Below are positions 30,520-39,209 of a DNA stretch of 64,000 bases, piece by piece. The DNA comes from an uncultured Methylophaga sp. (GTDB taxonomy: Bacteria > Pseudomonadota > Gammaproteobacteria > Nitrosococcales > Methylophagaceae). The first letter of the stretch is position 1; every line of letters begins with the position of its first letter. The stretch covers positions 204,354-268,353 of the forward strand of contig CAJXKF010000001.1 of NCBI GenBank assembly GCA_913055695.1, written 5' to 3'. Under the pieces are notes generated by a model. It did no database searches. It worked only from the letters and a program-made list of their open reading frames with translations, and was not told where the DNA came from. The translations under genes and the position numbers were made by a program.

Positions 30520-30978
30520 CTACTCGCCTTGCTCATGCTCGGCGTCAGGCCAATTCTGAATATAATTCTTGAGTAATTTATTTTCAAATTTGGCCTTGTT
30601 CAGCAGCTCTTCCACGATATCGGTGATCGATAGCATACCTTCAAGCTTGCCTTTGAAAACCACCGGTAGATGACGGATATTATGTGCAACCATCATATTC
30701 ATGCACTCTTCCAGTGTATTGTCCGGCTCGCAGACATAAGGGTCAGGCGTCATGGCATCAGCCACTGCGACCGGACTCCACATCGCATGTTTCTGATGCA
30801 GAATATTCAGCAAATCGCGTTCTGACAGAATCCCGACCAGCTTGCCCGCATCATCAGTCACCACCAGCGAGCCGATGCGATGTTCCATCATCAAGGTGAC
30901 GGCCTTGTCCAGCGAATCCGATGGCGTTAAGCCGATGACGGGCTTGCCTTTATTCTTGGTGATCGACCTGACTTTCAT
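30520..30978 (-). CDS. Two-CBS-domain protein
   Basis: 152-aa protein made only of a tandem CBS pair (Bateman module), which typically binds adenine nucleotides and regulates a partner. The first domain spans about residues 8-60 (IGSLVVTDDAGKLVGILSERDLL). The second spans about 75-130 (NIRHLPVVFKGKLEGMLSITDIVEEL). It is 99 bp downstream of prfC on the same strand. The regulated target is not visible here. Confidence 0.88.
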   Translation of the reverse strand: MKVRSITKNKGKPVIGLTPSDSLDKAVTLMMEHRIGSLVVTDDAGKLVGILSERDLLNILHQKHAMWSPVAVADAMTPDPYVCEPDNTLEECMNMMVAHNIRHLPVVFKGKLEGMLSITDIVEELLNKAKFENKLLKNYIQNWPDAEHEQGE

Positions 30979-31077
30979 CCGTTCGTCCCTTCAGCAGAGT
31001 GCCTATCGCTATTCTGCTTGACTTCGATCCACAAGTGCAAGTGATCGCCCGACGATTTCCGGCGATCTTCAATACGA

Positions 31078-32655
31078 CTAGAGATGCTCGCGGGTGGCGC
31101 GGAAGTCGATATCAGGCCAACGCTCCATGGTGAGGTCGAGATTGACCCGCGTCGGGGCGATATAGGTCAGGTTGCCTGAACCATCATAGGCGAGGTTGTT
31201 GGATACTTTTTTCTTGAACTCTTCCAGCTTGCGCTCATCATCGCAATAGACCCAGCGCGCGGTATACACCTGGACCGGTTCATAGGCACATTCCACATTG
31301 TATTCACCCTTGAGTCGGTGTACGACAACATCAAACTGCAGCACGCCGACTGCGCCCAGAATCAGGTCATTATTATCTATTGGCCGGAACAACTGGGTCG
31401 CGCCCTCTTCACTCAACTGCTGCAGACCTTTGAGCAGTGCCTTGTTCTTCATTGGATCTTTCAGGCGAACGCGACGGAACAGTTCCGGTGCAAAATAAGG
31501 AATGCCGGTGAACTGCAGATCTTCACCCTGGGTGAAGGTATCGCCGATCTGAATCGTACCGTGATTGTGCAGACCCAGAATATCGCCGGGCCAGGCTTCT
31601 TCCGCCTGCTCGCGTTCGGCCGCCATAAAAGTTACGGCGTTGGCAATGGTGACATCCTTGCCGATACGGGTCTGGTGCAGTTTCATGCCTTTGCTGTATT
31701 TACCTGAGCAGACCCGCATAAAAGCAATCCGGTCACGGTGTTTAGGATCCATATTGGCCTGGATTTTAAAGACAAAACCACTGAACTTTTCTTCCCCGGC
31801 TGACACTTCACGGGTCTTGGTTTCCCGTGGCTGAGGGGCCGGCGCATATTCAACAAAAGAATCCATCAACTCGGTCACGCCGAAGTTGTTCATGGCCGAA
31901 CCAAAAAACACCGGCGTCAGTCGACCGGCCAGAAATTCATCCAGATCAAATTCATGGCTGGCGCCGCGCACCAGTTCAATCTCATCGCGCAGGTCTTCTG
32001 CCATACTGCCGAAAAGCTCGTCAAGACGCGGGTTATCCAAGCCCTGAATAATTTCACCTGCCTCTTTGGTATGCGGCTGGAACAGATGCACGCTGTCATT
32101 GAGCAGATGGAAAATACCTTTAAAACCTTTGCCCATTCCAATCGGCCAGGTGATGGGCGCACATTGAATATTGAGGATAGTTTCAACTTCATCCAGCAAT
32201 TCAATCGGTTCGCGCCCTTCCCGGTCCAGCTTATTGATAAAGGTCAGAATCGGGGTGTCGCGCAGGCGGCAGACTTCCATCAGCTTAATGGTGCGCTCTT
32301 CAACACCTTTGGCGCTGTCGATGACCATCAGAGCCGAATCAACCGCAGTCAGGGTACGATAGGTATCTTCGGAAAAGTCGGCGTGACCGGGCGTATCCAA
32401 TAGGTTGACGATACGACCGTTATAGGGAAACTGCATCACCGACGAGGTGACCGAGATACCCCGTTCTTTTTCCATTTCCATCCAGTCCGAGGTCGCGTGC
32501 TTGTCGGTTTTACGCGATTTGACACTCCCTGCCATCTGAATGGCGCCACCAAAGTACAGCAGTTTTTCGGTCAGCGTAGTTTTACCGGCGTCAGGATGCG
32601 AAATAATCGCAAAGGTGCGCCGTTTACTGGCAGCTTGTTGAACAGGACTGGACAT
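31078..32655 (-). CDS. prfC: Peptide chain release factor 3
   Basis: Translational GTPase that recycles RF1/RF2 after termination. The 525-aa protein has the P-loop [15 protein letters not shown] near 19-33, then [14 protein letters not shown] and [10 protein letters not shown]. The C-terminal part ([35 protein letters not shown]) is RF3-specific. Stand-alone gene between the molybdoenzyme terminator and the CBS gene. Confidence 0.97.
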   Translation of the reverse strand: MSSPVQQAASKRRTFAIISHPDAGKTTLTEKLLYFGGAIQMAGSVKSRKTDKHATSDWMEMEKERGISVTSSVMQFPYNGRIVNLLDTPGHADFSEDTYRTLTAVDSALMVIDSAKGVEERTIKLMEVCRLRDTPILTFINKLDREGREPIELLDEVETILNIQCAPITWPIGMGKGFKGIFHLLNDSVHLFQPHTKEAGEIIQGLDNPRLDELFGSMAEDLRDEIELVRGASHEFDLDEFLAGRLTPVFFGSAMNNFGVTELMDSFVEYAPAPQPRETKTREVSAGEEKFSGFVFKIQANMDPKHRDRIAFMRVCSGKYSKGMKLHQTRIGKDVTIANAVTFMAAEREQAEEAWPGDILGLHNHGTIQIGDTFTQGEDLQFTGIPYFAPELFRRVRLKDPMKNKALLKGLQQLSEEGATQLFRPIDNNDLILGAVGVLQFDVVVHRLKGEYNVECAYEPVQVYTARWVYCDDERKLEEFKKKVSNNLAYDGSGNLTYIAPTRVNLDLTMERWPDIDFRATREHL

Positions 32656-32673
32656 AGATTACAGCTCTAGATT

Positions 32674-32708
32674 AAAAAACGGTTTGCCGACCGAGGCCGG
32701 CAAACCGT
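32674..32708 (-). terminator. Intrinsic terminator after the molybdoenzyme gene
   Basis: An 11-bp stem ACGGTTTGCCG / CGGCAAACCGT (32679-32689 with 32698-32708) is followed on the minus strand by a run of T. It lies 45 bp past the stop of the FdhF-like gene and just upstream of prfC. Confidence 0.88.
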
Positions 32709-32752
32709 GTATTTTCGCGCATATTGCAGGCTGAAACAATCAGTCCCGCAGT

Positions 32753-35053
32753 CTAGGCAGCGTCGGCCTCGCGGCTGGCCTTCAGCTTGATGGCTATAAA
32801 CTTGGAGGTCGGTGTGAAGGTTTTATCGCCGACGCTATCCAGTGGTACCAGCGGATTGGTTTCCGGGTAATAGGCGGCCGCCTGACCTTCCGGAATATCG
32901 TAACTGAGCAAGGTAAAACCATTGACCCGGCGTTCTTTGCCATCGCCCCACAAAGAGATCAGATCGACTTTCTGACCGTGCTCCAGTCCCAGCTTGCGGA
33001 TATCGGCCTCGTTGGCAAACACCACATCACGCATACCGTAAACTCCGCGATAGCGGTCATTCATACTATAGACCGTGGTGTTGTACTGGTCATGCGAACG
33101 CATGGTCTGCAGGATCAGATCTGGCTTGTCGCCTTTGGCGGTGATATCGGCATGAACCAGATGCGTCGGTAAAGCATTGGCCTTGAAATTCGCCTTGCTG
33201 CTGTCGGTATACCAGACTCGGTCCCGGGCATTGTTACCCAGGTAAAAACCACCCGGCAGATCAACTCGTTCATTGAAATTGGCAAAGCCAGGAATAGTGT
33301 CGTCAATTAAATCACGGATACGACTGTAATCTTCCACCAGCCAGCTCCAGTCGACGGGATACTTGCCCAGTGTGGCTTCGGCCACACCAGCGACAATTGC
33401 CGATTCAGATTTAAGCAATGGCGAAAACGGTTTCAACTGGCCGTAGGAGATATGCACCATGCTGAAAGTATCTTCAACGGTAATACCCTGCTTGCCGGTT
33501 TTCTGGTAATCAATCTCGGTACGGCCGATACAGGGCAGAATCAATGCCTGTTTCCCGGTAATCAGATGACTGCGGTTCAGCTTGGTAGACACATGCACAG
33601 TCAGCTCACAATTTCTCATCGCCGCATATGTACGCGGCGTATCCGGTGCTGCCTGCACAAAATTACCACCGAGGCCGAAGAACACTCTGGCTTCACCTGC
33701 CTCCATCGCAGCAATCGCTTTAACCGTAGTGTGTCCATGTTGTCTCGGCACTTTGAACTGGAACCGCTGCTCCAGTGCATCCAGCAAAGACGCTGGCGGC
33801 TGCTCATCAATCCCCATGGTGCGGTCGCCCTGCACATTACTGTGCCCCCGCACCGGTGACAGACCGGCACCCGGTTTGCCAATATTGCCGCAAAGTAATT
33901 GCAGGTTAATGATTTCCTGTACTGTCGCCACCGAATGCAGATGCTGAGTCACGCCCATCGCCCAGCACATAATGACCCGATCCGCCTTGCGGTACATATT
34001 AGCCGCAAGCTCGATATCCTGACGGTTCAGTCCGGATTGCGCTTCAATTTTTTCCCAGCTGGTGTTATCGACTTCCGCCAGGTACGCATCCAGACCGTCA
34101 GTATGTTCCGCAATAAATTCGTGATCGAATACCGCAGGTTTATCTTCGGCCAGGGCTTGACGCTCCCATTGCAACAGGAATTTGACCATACCGCGGATCG
34201 CTGCCATATCCCCGCCCAGCGCCGGACGGAAATAGGCGCTGGTAGTAGGCTCGGATTCATTAGTCAGCATTTCCAGCGGATTCTGCGGATGCTGGAAACG
34301 CTCCAGCCCCCGCTCTTTCAGCGGGTTGAAGCAGACCACCTGGGCGCCGCGCTGGACTGCTTCGCGCAGTGGTTCCAGCATACGTGGATGATTGGTTCCC
34401 GGGTTCTGACCGATGACAAAAATCGCATCGGCTTCTGCAAAGTCTTCAAAGGTCACGGTGCCTTTACCGACGCCCAGACTTTCTGACATGCCAATGCCAC
34501 TGGCCTCGTGGCACATATTGGAACAATCAGGAAAGTTATTGGTGCCGAAAGCGCGCACGAACAACTGATACAGAAAAGCAGCTTCATTGCTGGCGCGGCC
34601 TGAAGTGTAAAACTCGGCCTCGTCAGGTGAATCTAATGCTTTCAGGTGTTGGGCCACCGTTTCAAAAGCCTGCTTCCAGGTCACCGGCTCGTAATGATCG
34701 GTTTCCGGGTTATAGCGCATCGGATGGGTGATCCGCCCCTGTGATTCGAGCCACCAGTCGTTTTGCTTGAGTAAGTCGCTATTACTGTGAGCAGCAAAAA
34801 AGGCCGGATCAACCCGGCGACTGGTTGCCTCCCAGTTCACCGCTTTGGCGCCGTTCTCACAGAACTTGATGAAATGCTTTTCCGGCGTTTCACCCCAGGC
34901 ACAGCCTGGACAGTCCAGTCCGTGATCCTGGTTGGTTTTGAGCATAGCGCGGATATTTTTTATCGCGTTTTTACTCCCTAACCAGTTACGGGTCACACTG
35001 ACCAGAGCACCCCAGCCTGCGGCTGGTCCGTTGTACGGCTTGTAATGACTCAC
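32753..35053 (-). CDS. FdhF/YdeP-type molybdopterin oxidoreductase
   Basis: Large molybdenum-cofactor enzyme of the formate-dehydrogenase-alpha-like family TIGR01701, to which E. coli YdeP belongs. The GTG at 35053 (VSHYKPYNGPAAGWGAL) with GGAGA upstream gives 766 aa; a GTG 36 bp earlier is possible. Markers are DCPGCAWG, FCENGAKA, FYTSGRASNEAAFLYQ, FPDCSNMCHEAS, GQNPGTNHPRM, RGHSNVQGDRTMG and MRSHDQYNTTVY. No Tat signal is seen, so it is cytoplasmic. No fdhD, electron-transfer subunit or moa/moe genes are adjacent. The substrate is not established for this branch. Confidence 0.88.
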   Translation of the reverse strand: MSHYKPYNGPAAGWGALVSVTRNWLGSKNAIKNIRAMLKTNQDHGLDCPGCAWGETPEKHFIKFCENGAKAVNWEATSRRVDPAFFAAHSNSDLLKQNDWWLESQGRITHPMRYNPETDHYEPVTWKQAFETVAQHLKALDSPDEAEFYTSGRASNEAAFLYQLFVRAFGTNNFPDCSNMCHEASGIGMSESLGVGKGTVTFEDFAEADAIFVIGQNPGTNHPRMLEPLREAVQRGAQVVCFNPLKERGLERFQHPQNPLEMLTNESEPTTSAYFRPALGGDMAAIRGMVKFLLQWERQALAEDKPAVFDHEFIAEHTDGLDAYLAEVDNTSWEKIEAQSGLNRQDIELAANMYRKADRVIMCWAMGVTQHLHSVATVQEIINLQLLCGNIGKPGAGLSPVRGHSNVQGDRTMGIDEQPPASLLDALEQRFQFKVPRQHGHTTVKAIAAMEAGEARVFFGLGGNFVQAAPDTPRTYAAMRNCELTVHVSTKLNRSHLITGKQALILPCIGRTEIDYQKTGKQGITVEDTFSMVHISYGQLKPFSPLLKSESAIVAGVAEATLGKYPVDWSWLVEDYSRIRDLIDDTIPGFANFNERVDLPGGFYLGNNARDRVWYTDSSKANFKANALPTHLVHADITAKGDKPDLILQTMRSHDQYNTTVYSMNDRYRGVYGMRDVVFANEADIRKLGLEHGQKVDLISLWGDGKERRVNGFTLLSYDIPEGQAAAYYPETNPLVPLDSVGDKTFTPTSKFIAIKLKASREADAA

Positions 35054-35432
35054 AGGAATCTTTTCTCCGACACAAAGCAAAACAGGCACAGCTTTTCCCG
35101 GCCGGGCTGAGATTGATCAGCAAGGCGCAGGCGTCATTGGCCTGAAAGTTAAAAATTTGAGAGATCAGAACGGCATGTTCTGCATGATGAAACAGGCCCC
35201 TGCCTGTCATCCTTCTGATCGTTGCGATCAGGGCATATTATAAGTTTGTCCACCGATAACATCAATATGAACAAGCATGCCAAATTAATATTTTGGCGTA
35301 TTTCGGCAACTAACTGTTTACAAAATAAGTAAATTTAAATCAATTTATTACAGATTTTTATCTTTATATAAAGATTGTTTTTATAAAGATAAAAAGTTAG
35401 ACTGAAACAAGGCTTTAAAGGCAAGAGTCAAT
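35054..35432. other. 379-bp noncoding divergent promoter region
   Basis: No gene is supported. The left half is GC-balanced and follows the molybdoenzyme start. The right half (about 35230-35430) is strongly A/T-rich and ends with a cluster of ATCTTTATA half-sites. It must contain the promoters of the molybdoenzyme and of the marR-MFS pair. Confidence 0.65.
35355..35395. promoter_or_regulatory. Palindromic operator cluster upstream of marR
   Basis: A 13-bp perfect inverted repeat TTTTTATCTTTAT / ATAAAGATAAAAA (35355-35367 with 35383-35395) encloses a second structure. The inner one is a 16-bp perfect palindrome ATCTTTATATAAAGAT at 35360-35375. The half-site TATAAAGAT thus occurs twice directly, 15 bp apart, and once inverted. 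It ends 37 bp before the marR ATG, where MarR-family repressors usually bind their own promoter (inference). Confidence 0.6.
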
Positions 35433-35951
35433 ATGAGAAAAATTAACGCCCCCGATGATGTTGATATCATCAGTGAACAATGGCTCGCGAGGGGCCTTGA
35501 TGCTGATGTAAATGCAATGCAAATCGCTGCACGGACTTTACGCTTCAGTAAGGCACTGGAAACCAGGATTGGAAACTTACATTCGCAATTTAATCTCAAA
35601 CAGGGAGAATTTGATGTGCTTGCAGCCCTGAAACGGGTTGATGGAAAAGCACTGACGCCCTCTGAGCTGTATCAGAGCATGCTGCTCAGTTCCGGTGCCA
35701 TGACCAGTCGTCTGGATCGGCTGGAAAATAAGGGACTCATCAGCAGAACCCACTGCAGCCATGACCGGCGCAGCATTAAAGTATCACTGACGCCCGCCGG
35801 GAAAAAACTGATTGAACAGGTTGCTCCGGCTCATTTTGACTTGCTTGCTTTTTTACTGAACGGCATGTCAGAGAATGATAAAACTCAGCTTGCCCACTTA
35901 CTTAAAGGCTGTCTGCATCAGCTTGAATCGCAGACAGAAATTTCTGAATGA
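35433..35951 (+). CDS. MarR-family transcriptional regulator
   Basis: Winged-helix repressor, 172 aa. The DNA-binding core runs about residues 55-125: LTPSELYQSMLLSSGAMTSR is the recognition region, and the wing DRRSIKVSLTPAGKKL fits the DxRxxxxxLT family pattern. A 50-residue N-terminal helical extension precedes it. The stop overlaps the downstream efflux gene by 4 nt, so it most likely controls that gene and itself in response to an exported compound. Confidence 0.92.
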   Translation: MRKINAPDDVDIISEQWLARGLDADVNAMQIAARTLRFSKALETRIGNLHSQFNLKQGEFDVLAALKRVDGKALTPSELYQSMLLSSGAMTSRLDRLENKGLISRTHCSHDRRSIKVSLTPAGKKLIEQVAPAHFDLLAFLLNGMSENDKTQLAHLLKGCLHQLESQTEISE

Positions 35952-37156
35952 CTGCAAACCGACCAGATCTTCGATCGCTGATCCTGTTTCTTGCCGCATT
36001 GACGGCGATGACGCCACTGGCGATTGATGCTTATCTTCCGGCAATGCCTGATATGTCGGCGTTTTTTAATGTCAGCATTCATGATACCGAGCTCTCTTTA
36101 AGCCTGTTTCTGGCCGGTTTTGCTGTGGGCCAGATTATAGGCGGCCCCTTTTCTGATCATTTCGGCCGTCGTGCGGCCACAGGCACCGGTATCAGCCTGT
36201 TCTGCCTTGGTACGCTGGGCATTATTTTCAGCCCGAGCATAGAGTGGGTGTGGGCCTGTCGAATTATCGAAGCCCTGGGTGGGGGACTGGCTGTGGTTAA
36301 CTCTGCCGCGGTCATTCGTGACTTGAGCAAAGGCCAGGAAAGCGCCCGTCATCTCTCCAATATGGCCATTATTATGATGCTGGCACCATTACTGGCGCCG
36401 CTGATCGGTATGCTCTTGTTACACATGAGCGGCTGGCGATTGATTTTTGATTTTCTCCTGGTTTACGGACTGCTTATCGGCAGCACCCTCTTTTTCAAAC
36501 TGCCGGAAACACGTCTGATCGTCAGTGACCGACCCAGTGCTTTCAGGCGTTATAAAATGGTGCTCAGCAACCGTTGCGCTGTCGGCTTTATTTTTTCACA
36601 GTGTTTTGCGCTGGGCGGTATGTTTGCTTTCATTACCGGGTCGCCATCAGTCTATATGGGTTATTTCGGGGTCAGTGAAACGGTTTATCCGTTTTTATTT
36701 GGTATCAATGTTGTGTCGATGATGTTTTTTAACAGGCTTAACCTGCGCCTGTTGCATCAATACCGGCCGCAGCAAATCCTGAGCCTGGGTCAGGCGGGAC
36801 AATTGCTGACAGCCGCCGTATTACTGCTCTATGTCAGCTTCGTGCAGTCGCCATCACTGTATCTCGTGCTGCCACTGATAGTTGTATTTATCGGCCTGAT
36901 GGGTCTGATTGTATCCAATGCGACTTCCAGCACCGTCGAGTATTTCCCCACCAACAGTGCCACTGCCACAGCCTTGCTGGGCGCGGCCGGTTTTGCCACC
37001 GGCGCGGTCAGTGGCTCACTGGTCGGAGTATTGGGTGATGGGACTGCCTGGCCGATGAGTGTAGTGATGTTCAGCTGCGCTTTATTCGCACCGCTGCTAC
37101 GCTGGCTGATGCAGTATGGTCTCACTGAAGAGAGTGCACCCGGCACAATTAACTAA
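35948..37156 (+). CDS. Bcr/CflA-type MFS drug exporter
   Basis: 402-aa proton-driven efflux pump with 12 predicted membrane helices. The N-terminus TPLAIDAYLPAMPDM and the following LSLSLFLAGFAVGQIIGGP match the Bcr/CflA (DHA1) branch. The motif A position reads SDHFGRRAAT. It is coupled to marR by an ATGA overlap. Its 3' end overlaps the convergent DUF815 gene by 8 bp. Substrate unknown. Confidence 0.93.
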   Translation: MTANRPDLRSLILFLAALTAMTPLAIDAYLPAMPDMSAFFNVSIHDTELSLSLFLAGFAVGQIIGGPFSDHFGRRAATGTGISLFCLGTLGIIFSPSIEWVWACRIIEALGGGLAVVNSAAVIRDLSKGQESARHLSNMAIIMMLAPLLAPLIGMLLLHMSGWRLIFDFLLVYGLLIGSTLFFKLPETRLIVSDRPSAFRRYKMVLSNRCAVGFIFSQCFALGGMFAFITGSPSVYMGYFGVSETVYPFLFGINVVSMMFFNRLNLRLLHQYRPQQILSLGQAGQLLTAAVLLLYVSFVQSPSLYLVLPLIVVFIGLMGLIVSNATSSTVEYFPTNSATATALLGAAGFATGAVSGSLVGVLGDGTAWPMSVVMFSCALFAPLLRWLMQYGLTEESAPGTIN

Positions 37157-37925
37157 TGATTCTGGCCCGGTAATACTGATAAAACTGCTTTGCGGTGCGG
37201 CCGCTGTGGCTACCGCGTCCCATGGCGAAGAGTCTTGCCGCTTCGTGCAATTGCTGCTGATCCAGATCCAGGTCGCTAAACAGCGATTCTACAATCGCAA
37301 AATAGTTTTCCCAGTTCGCCGGATAAAACGACAGATTCAGACCGAAACGGTCTGATAAGGCGAGTTTGTCTTCCAGGCTGTCAGCATAATGGACTTCACC
37401 ATCGACCAGACCGCTGAGCTGGTTTTCCGATTGCTTCTCCGGCAGCAGATGCCGGCGGTTCGAGGTCGCATAAAGACGCACATGTTCGGGGGGTAATTCC
37501 AGGCCTCCTTCAAGTAAGGTCTTGAGCGGCTTGTAACTGGATTCCCCTTCTTCAAAAGACAAATCATCACACAAAACCACAAAACGAAACTGCTCATCCG
37601 TTTCCTCCAGCGAGTCGAGGATTTCGGGCAGATAAGCAAGATCATCTTTATCGACTTGAACCATACGCAGTCCCTGCGTCGCCAGTTCATTCAATACTGC
37701 CTTGATTAGAGAGGATTTACCGGTACCGCGAGCCCCCCAGAGCATCGCATGATTACTGGTTTTTCCTTCCATAAAATGCAGCGTATTCTCAAGCAAAGCC
37801 TGTTTCTGTTTATCGATACCTTTCAACTCATTGAGCCTGACCGGATCCAAACGTTCAACAGGTTTCAGTTTCTGACTGTGACTACGCCAAACTGCAGCAT
37901 AATATTGGTGCCAGTCCACTCGCAT
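37149..37925 (-). CDS. DUF815-family P-loop ATPase
   Basis: 258-aa AAA-like ATPase with Walker A GARGTGKS at 64-71, Walker B VVLCDDLSF at 116-124 and the arginine-rich YATSNRRHLLPE sensor region. These match the DUF815 family, whose biological role is not established. It converges on the MFS gene and has no obvious operon partner; 162 bp separate it from the next gene downstream on the plus coordinate. Confidence 0.85.
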   Translation of the reverse strand: MRVDWHQYYAAVWRSHSQKLKPVERLDPVRLNELKGIDKQKQALLENTLHFMEGKTSNHAMLWGARGTGKSSLIKAVLNELATQGLRMVQVDKDDLAYLPEILDSLEETDEQFRFVVLCDDLSFEEGESSYKPLKTLLEGGLELPPEHVRLYATSNRRHLLPEKQSENQLSGLVDGEVHYADSLEDKLALSDRFGLNLSFYPANWENYFAIVESLFSDLDLDQQQLHEAARLFAMGRGSHSGRTAKQFYQYYRARIIS

Positions 37926-38044
37926 ATAAACCCCGGGTATTTGTCCTAATGGGCTAGCATAGCATTGCCAGGAGGGGTTTTAGAATCAGGAATGGGCCGC
38001 TCGAATCTGAAATGCGGCAGAAGCGAAAAAGATAAAGGAGTGAG

Positions 38045-38076
38045 AAAAGAGACCACCGGAGCTATGCCCCGGTGGT
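38045..38076 (-). terminator. Intrinsic terminator after the secreted repeat protein
   Basis: An 8-bp stem ACCACCGG / CCGGTGGT (38052-38059 with 38069-38076) and a 9-base loop are followed on the minus strand by CTCTTTTCTCA. It lies 11 bp after the stop of the last gene of the 38-43 kb cassette. Confidence 0.75.
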
Positions 38077-38087
38077 GCTCCGGACAG

Positions 38088-39065
38088 TTAGATCTGACCA
38101 CCCAGTAATGGAGCGGCAGATAACTGTGCATCTCCTGAAGCTGATGCATCCGCCTCGACAGTACCACTGACATCAAGCAGGCCACCAGTCAGGCCATCGA
38201 CCGTGTCAGTAACCGTGCCTACTACTTCGTTCCCTGGCAAAGTTCCACCGGTCAGACCACCCACTGTGCCTGTCACTGTTCCTACAACATCCGTAGCTGG
38301 CAGCTCTCCTCCTGTCAGGCCCCCAACAGTATCGGTCACACTCGACAGTACATCACCACCTGGCAGTTCGCCACCGGTAATGCCTCCGACAGTACCAAGC
38401 ACATCTGCACCCAGCAGATCACCGCCCGTGAGGCCACCGACAGTGTCTGTAACCGTACCAACAGCATCAACGCCCCCAACAAGGCCAGTAGCTGTATCGA
38501 CAGTGGCATCAACCAGACTGACAGAGGTGTCCACCGCACCCGCAGCCAACACAGTGACATTGTCGACAGTATCAGAGGCAAGACCAGTGGCTCCATCTGT
38601 CAGACCACTGACACCGGCTACATCTTCAACACCGCTGAGGGCATTACCTGCAACCGCTTTTGTTTCCTGTACGATGGTACCTGTCAGAGCAACCGTGTCA
38701 TCCACCGTTGTCTTGACGACGGTTTTGCTTGCTTCCACTTTAGCAATTACACCGGCAACACGATCCTCAGCACCAATCAAAGACTGTGTATCGGCAACCG
38801 CCCCCTCAACAATACTGACTGCACCACTGACGGTATCTTCCTCACCAGTCAATGCCACCGCACCGGCAACAGTTTCTTCAGCAACAGCTTGTGTGTCAGC
38901 AACTAGACCTGTCGCAGCCGCCTTGCCGCCTGCAACCGTGCCTGCAACAGCACCTACCACATCATCGGTCGGCAAACCGGTACCCAACTCCAGCGCAGAG
39001 GCGGTGAAAGACAGGGACAATCCCGCTGCAATAAGGCAGGACGATAAAAGACTTCTTTTTTTCAT
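38088..39065 (-). CDS. Secreted low-complexity repeat protein of TPS-like cassette
   Basis: 325-aa protein I do not recognise. AAGGAG lies just before the ATG. A clean signal peptide ends TASA (cleavage after Ala24). The mature part contains no Phe, Tyr, Trp, His, Met or Cys and a single Arg; it is built of Val, Thr, Ala, Gly, Asp, Leu and Ser. The N-terminal half is irregular (AVAGTVAGG, VALTGEEDTVSGAV). The C-terminal half, from about residue 205, has five imperfect units of about 21 aa centred on VTDTVGGLTGG. No TPS domain, RTX repeat or collagen Gly-X-Y pattern is seen. It shares its repeat with the upstream lipoprotein and follows the TpsB gene by 144 bp. Confidence 0.85.
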   Translation of the reverse strand: MKKRSLLSSCLIAAGLSLSFTASALELGTGLPTDDVVGAVAGTVAGGKAAATGLVADTQAVAEETVAGAVALTGEEDTVSGAVSIVEGAVADTQSLIGAEDRVAGVIAKVEASKTVVKTTVDDTVALTGTIVQETKAVAGNALSGVEDVAGVSGLTDGATGLASDTVDNVTVLAAGAVDTSVSLVDATVDTATGLVGGVDAVGTVTDTVGGLTGGDLLGADVLGTVGGITGGELPGGDVLSSVTDTVGGLTGGELPATDVVGTVTGTVGGLTGGTLPGNEVVGTVTDTVDGLTGGLLDVSGTVEADASASGDAQLSAAPLLGGQI

Positions 39066-39209
39066 TTCTCACTCCTTAATTTCTTAAATAGCCATGAGAA
39101 AAACATGACTGGGTGCAGACGCACCAACTTCTGTTTTTAACATATTTAAGATGCATTAAAAACGAAATTAAAGAATATTGAGAAGCATTTGGCTGTTTTT
39201 TAGCTTGAT

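Noticed and set aside
34986-35210. 74-codon minus-strand frame overlapping the molybdoenzyme start
   Set aside because: It runs in another frame across the gene start and the noncoding region, with no ribosome-binding site or recognisable sequence.
38203-39087. Long plus-strand frame rich in Pro, Ser, Thr and Val opposite the secreted repeat protein
   Set aside because: It is the antisense of Gly/Val/Thr codons in the true gene, has no ribosome-binding site or signal, and the minus strand has signal peptide, AAGGAG and terminator.
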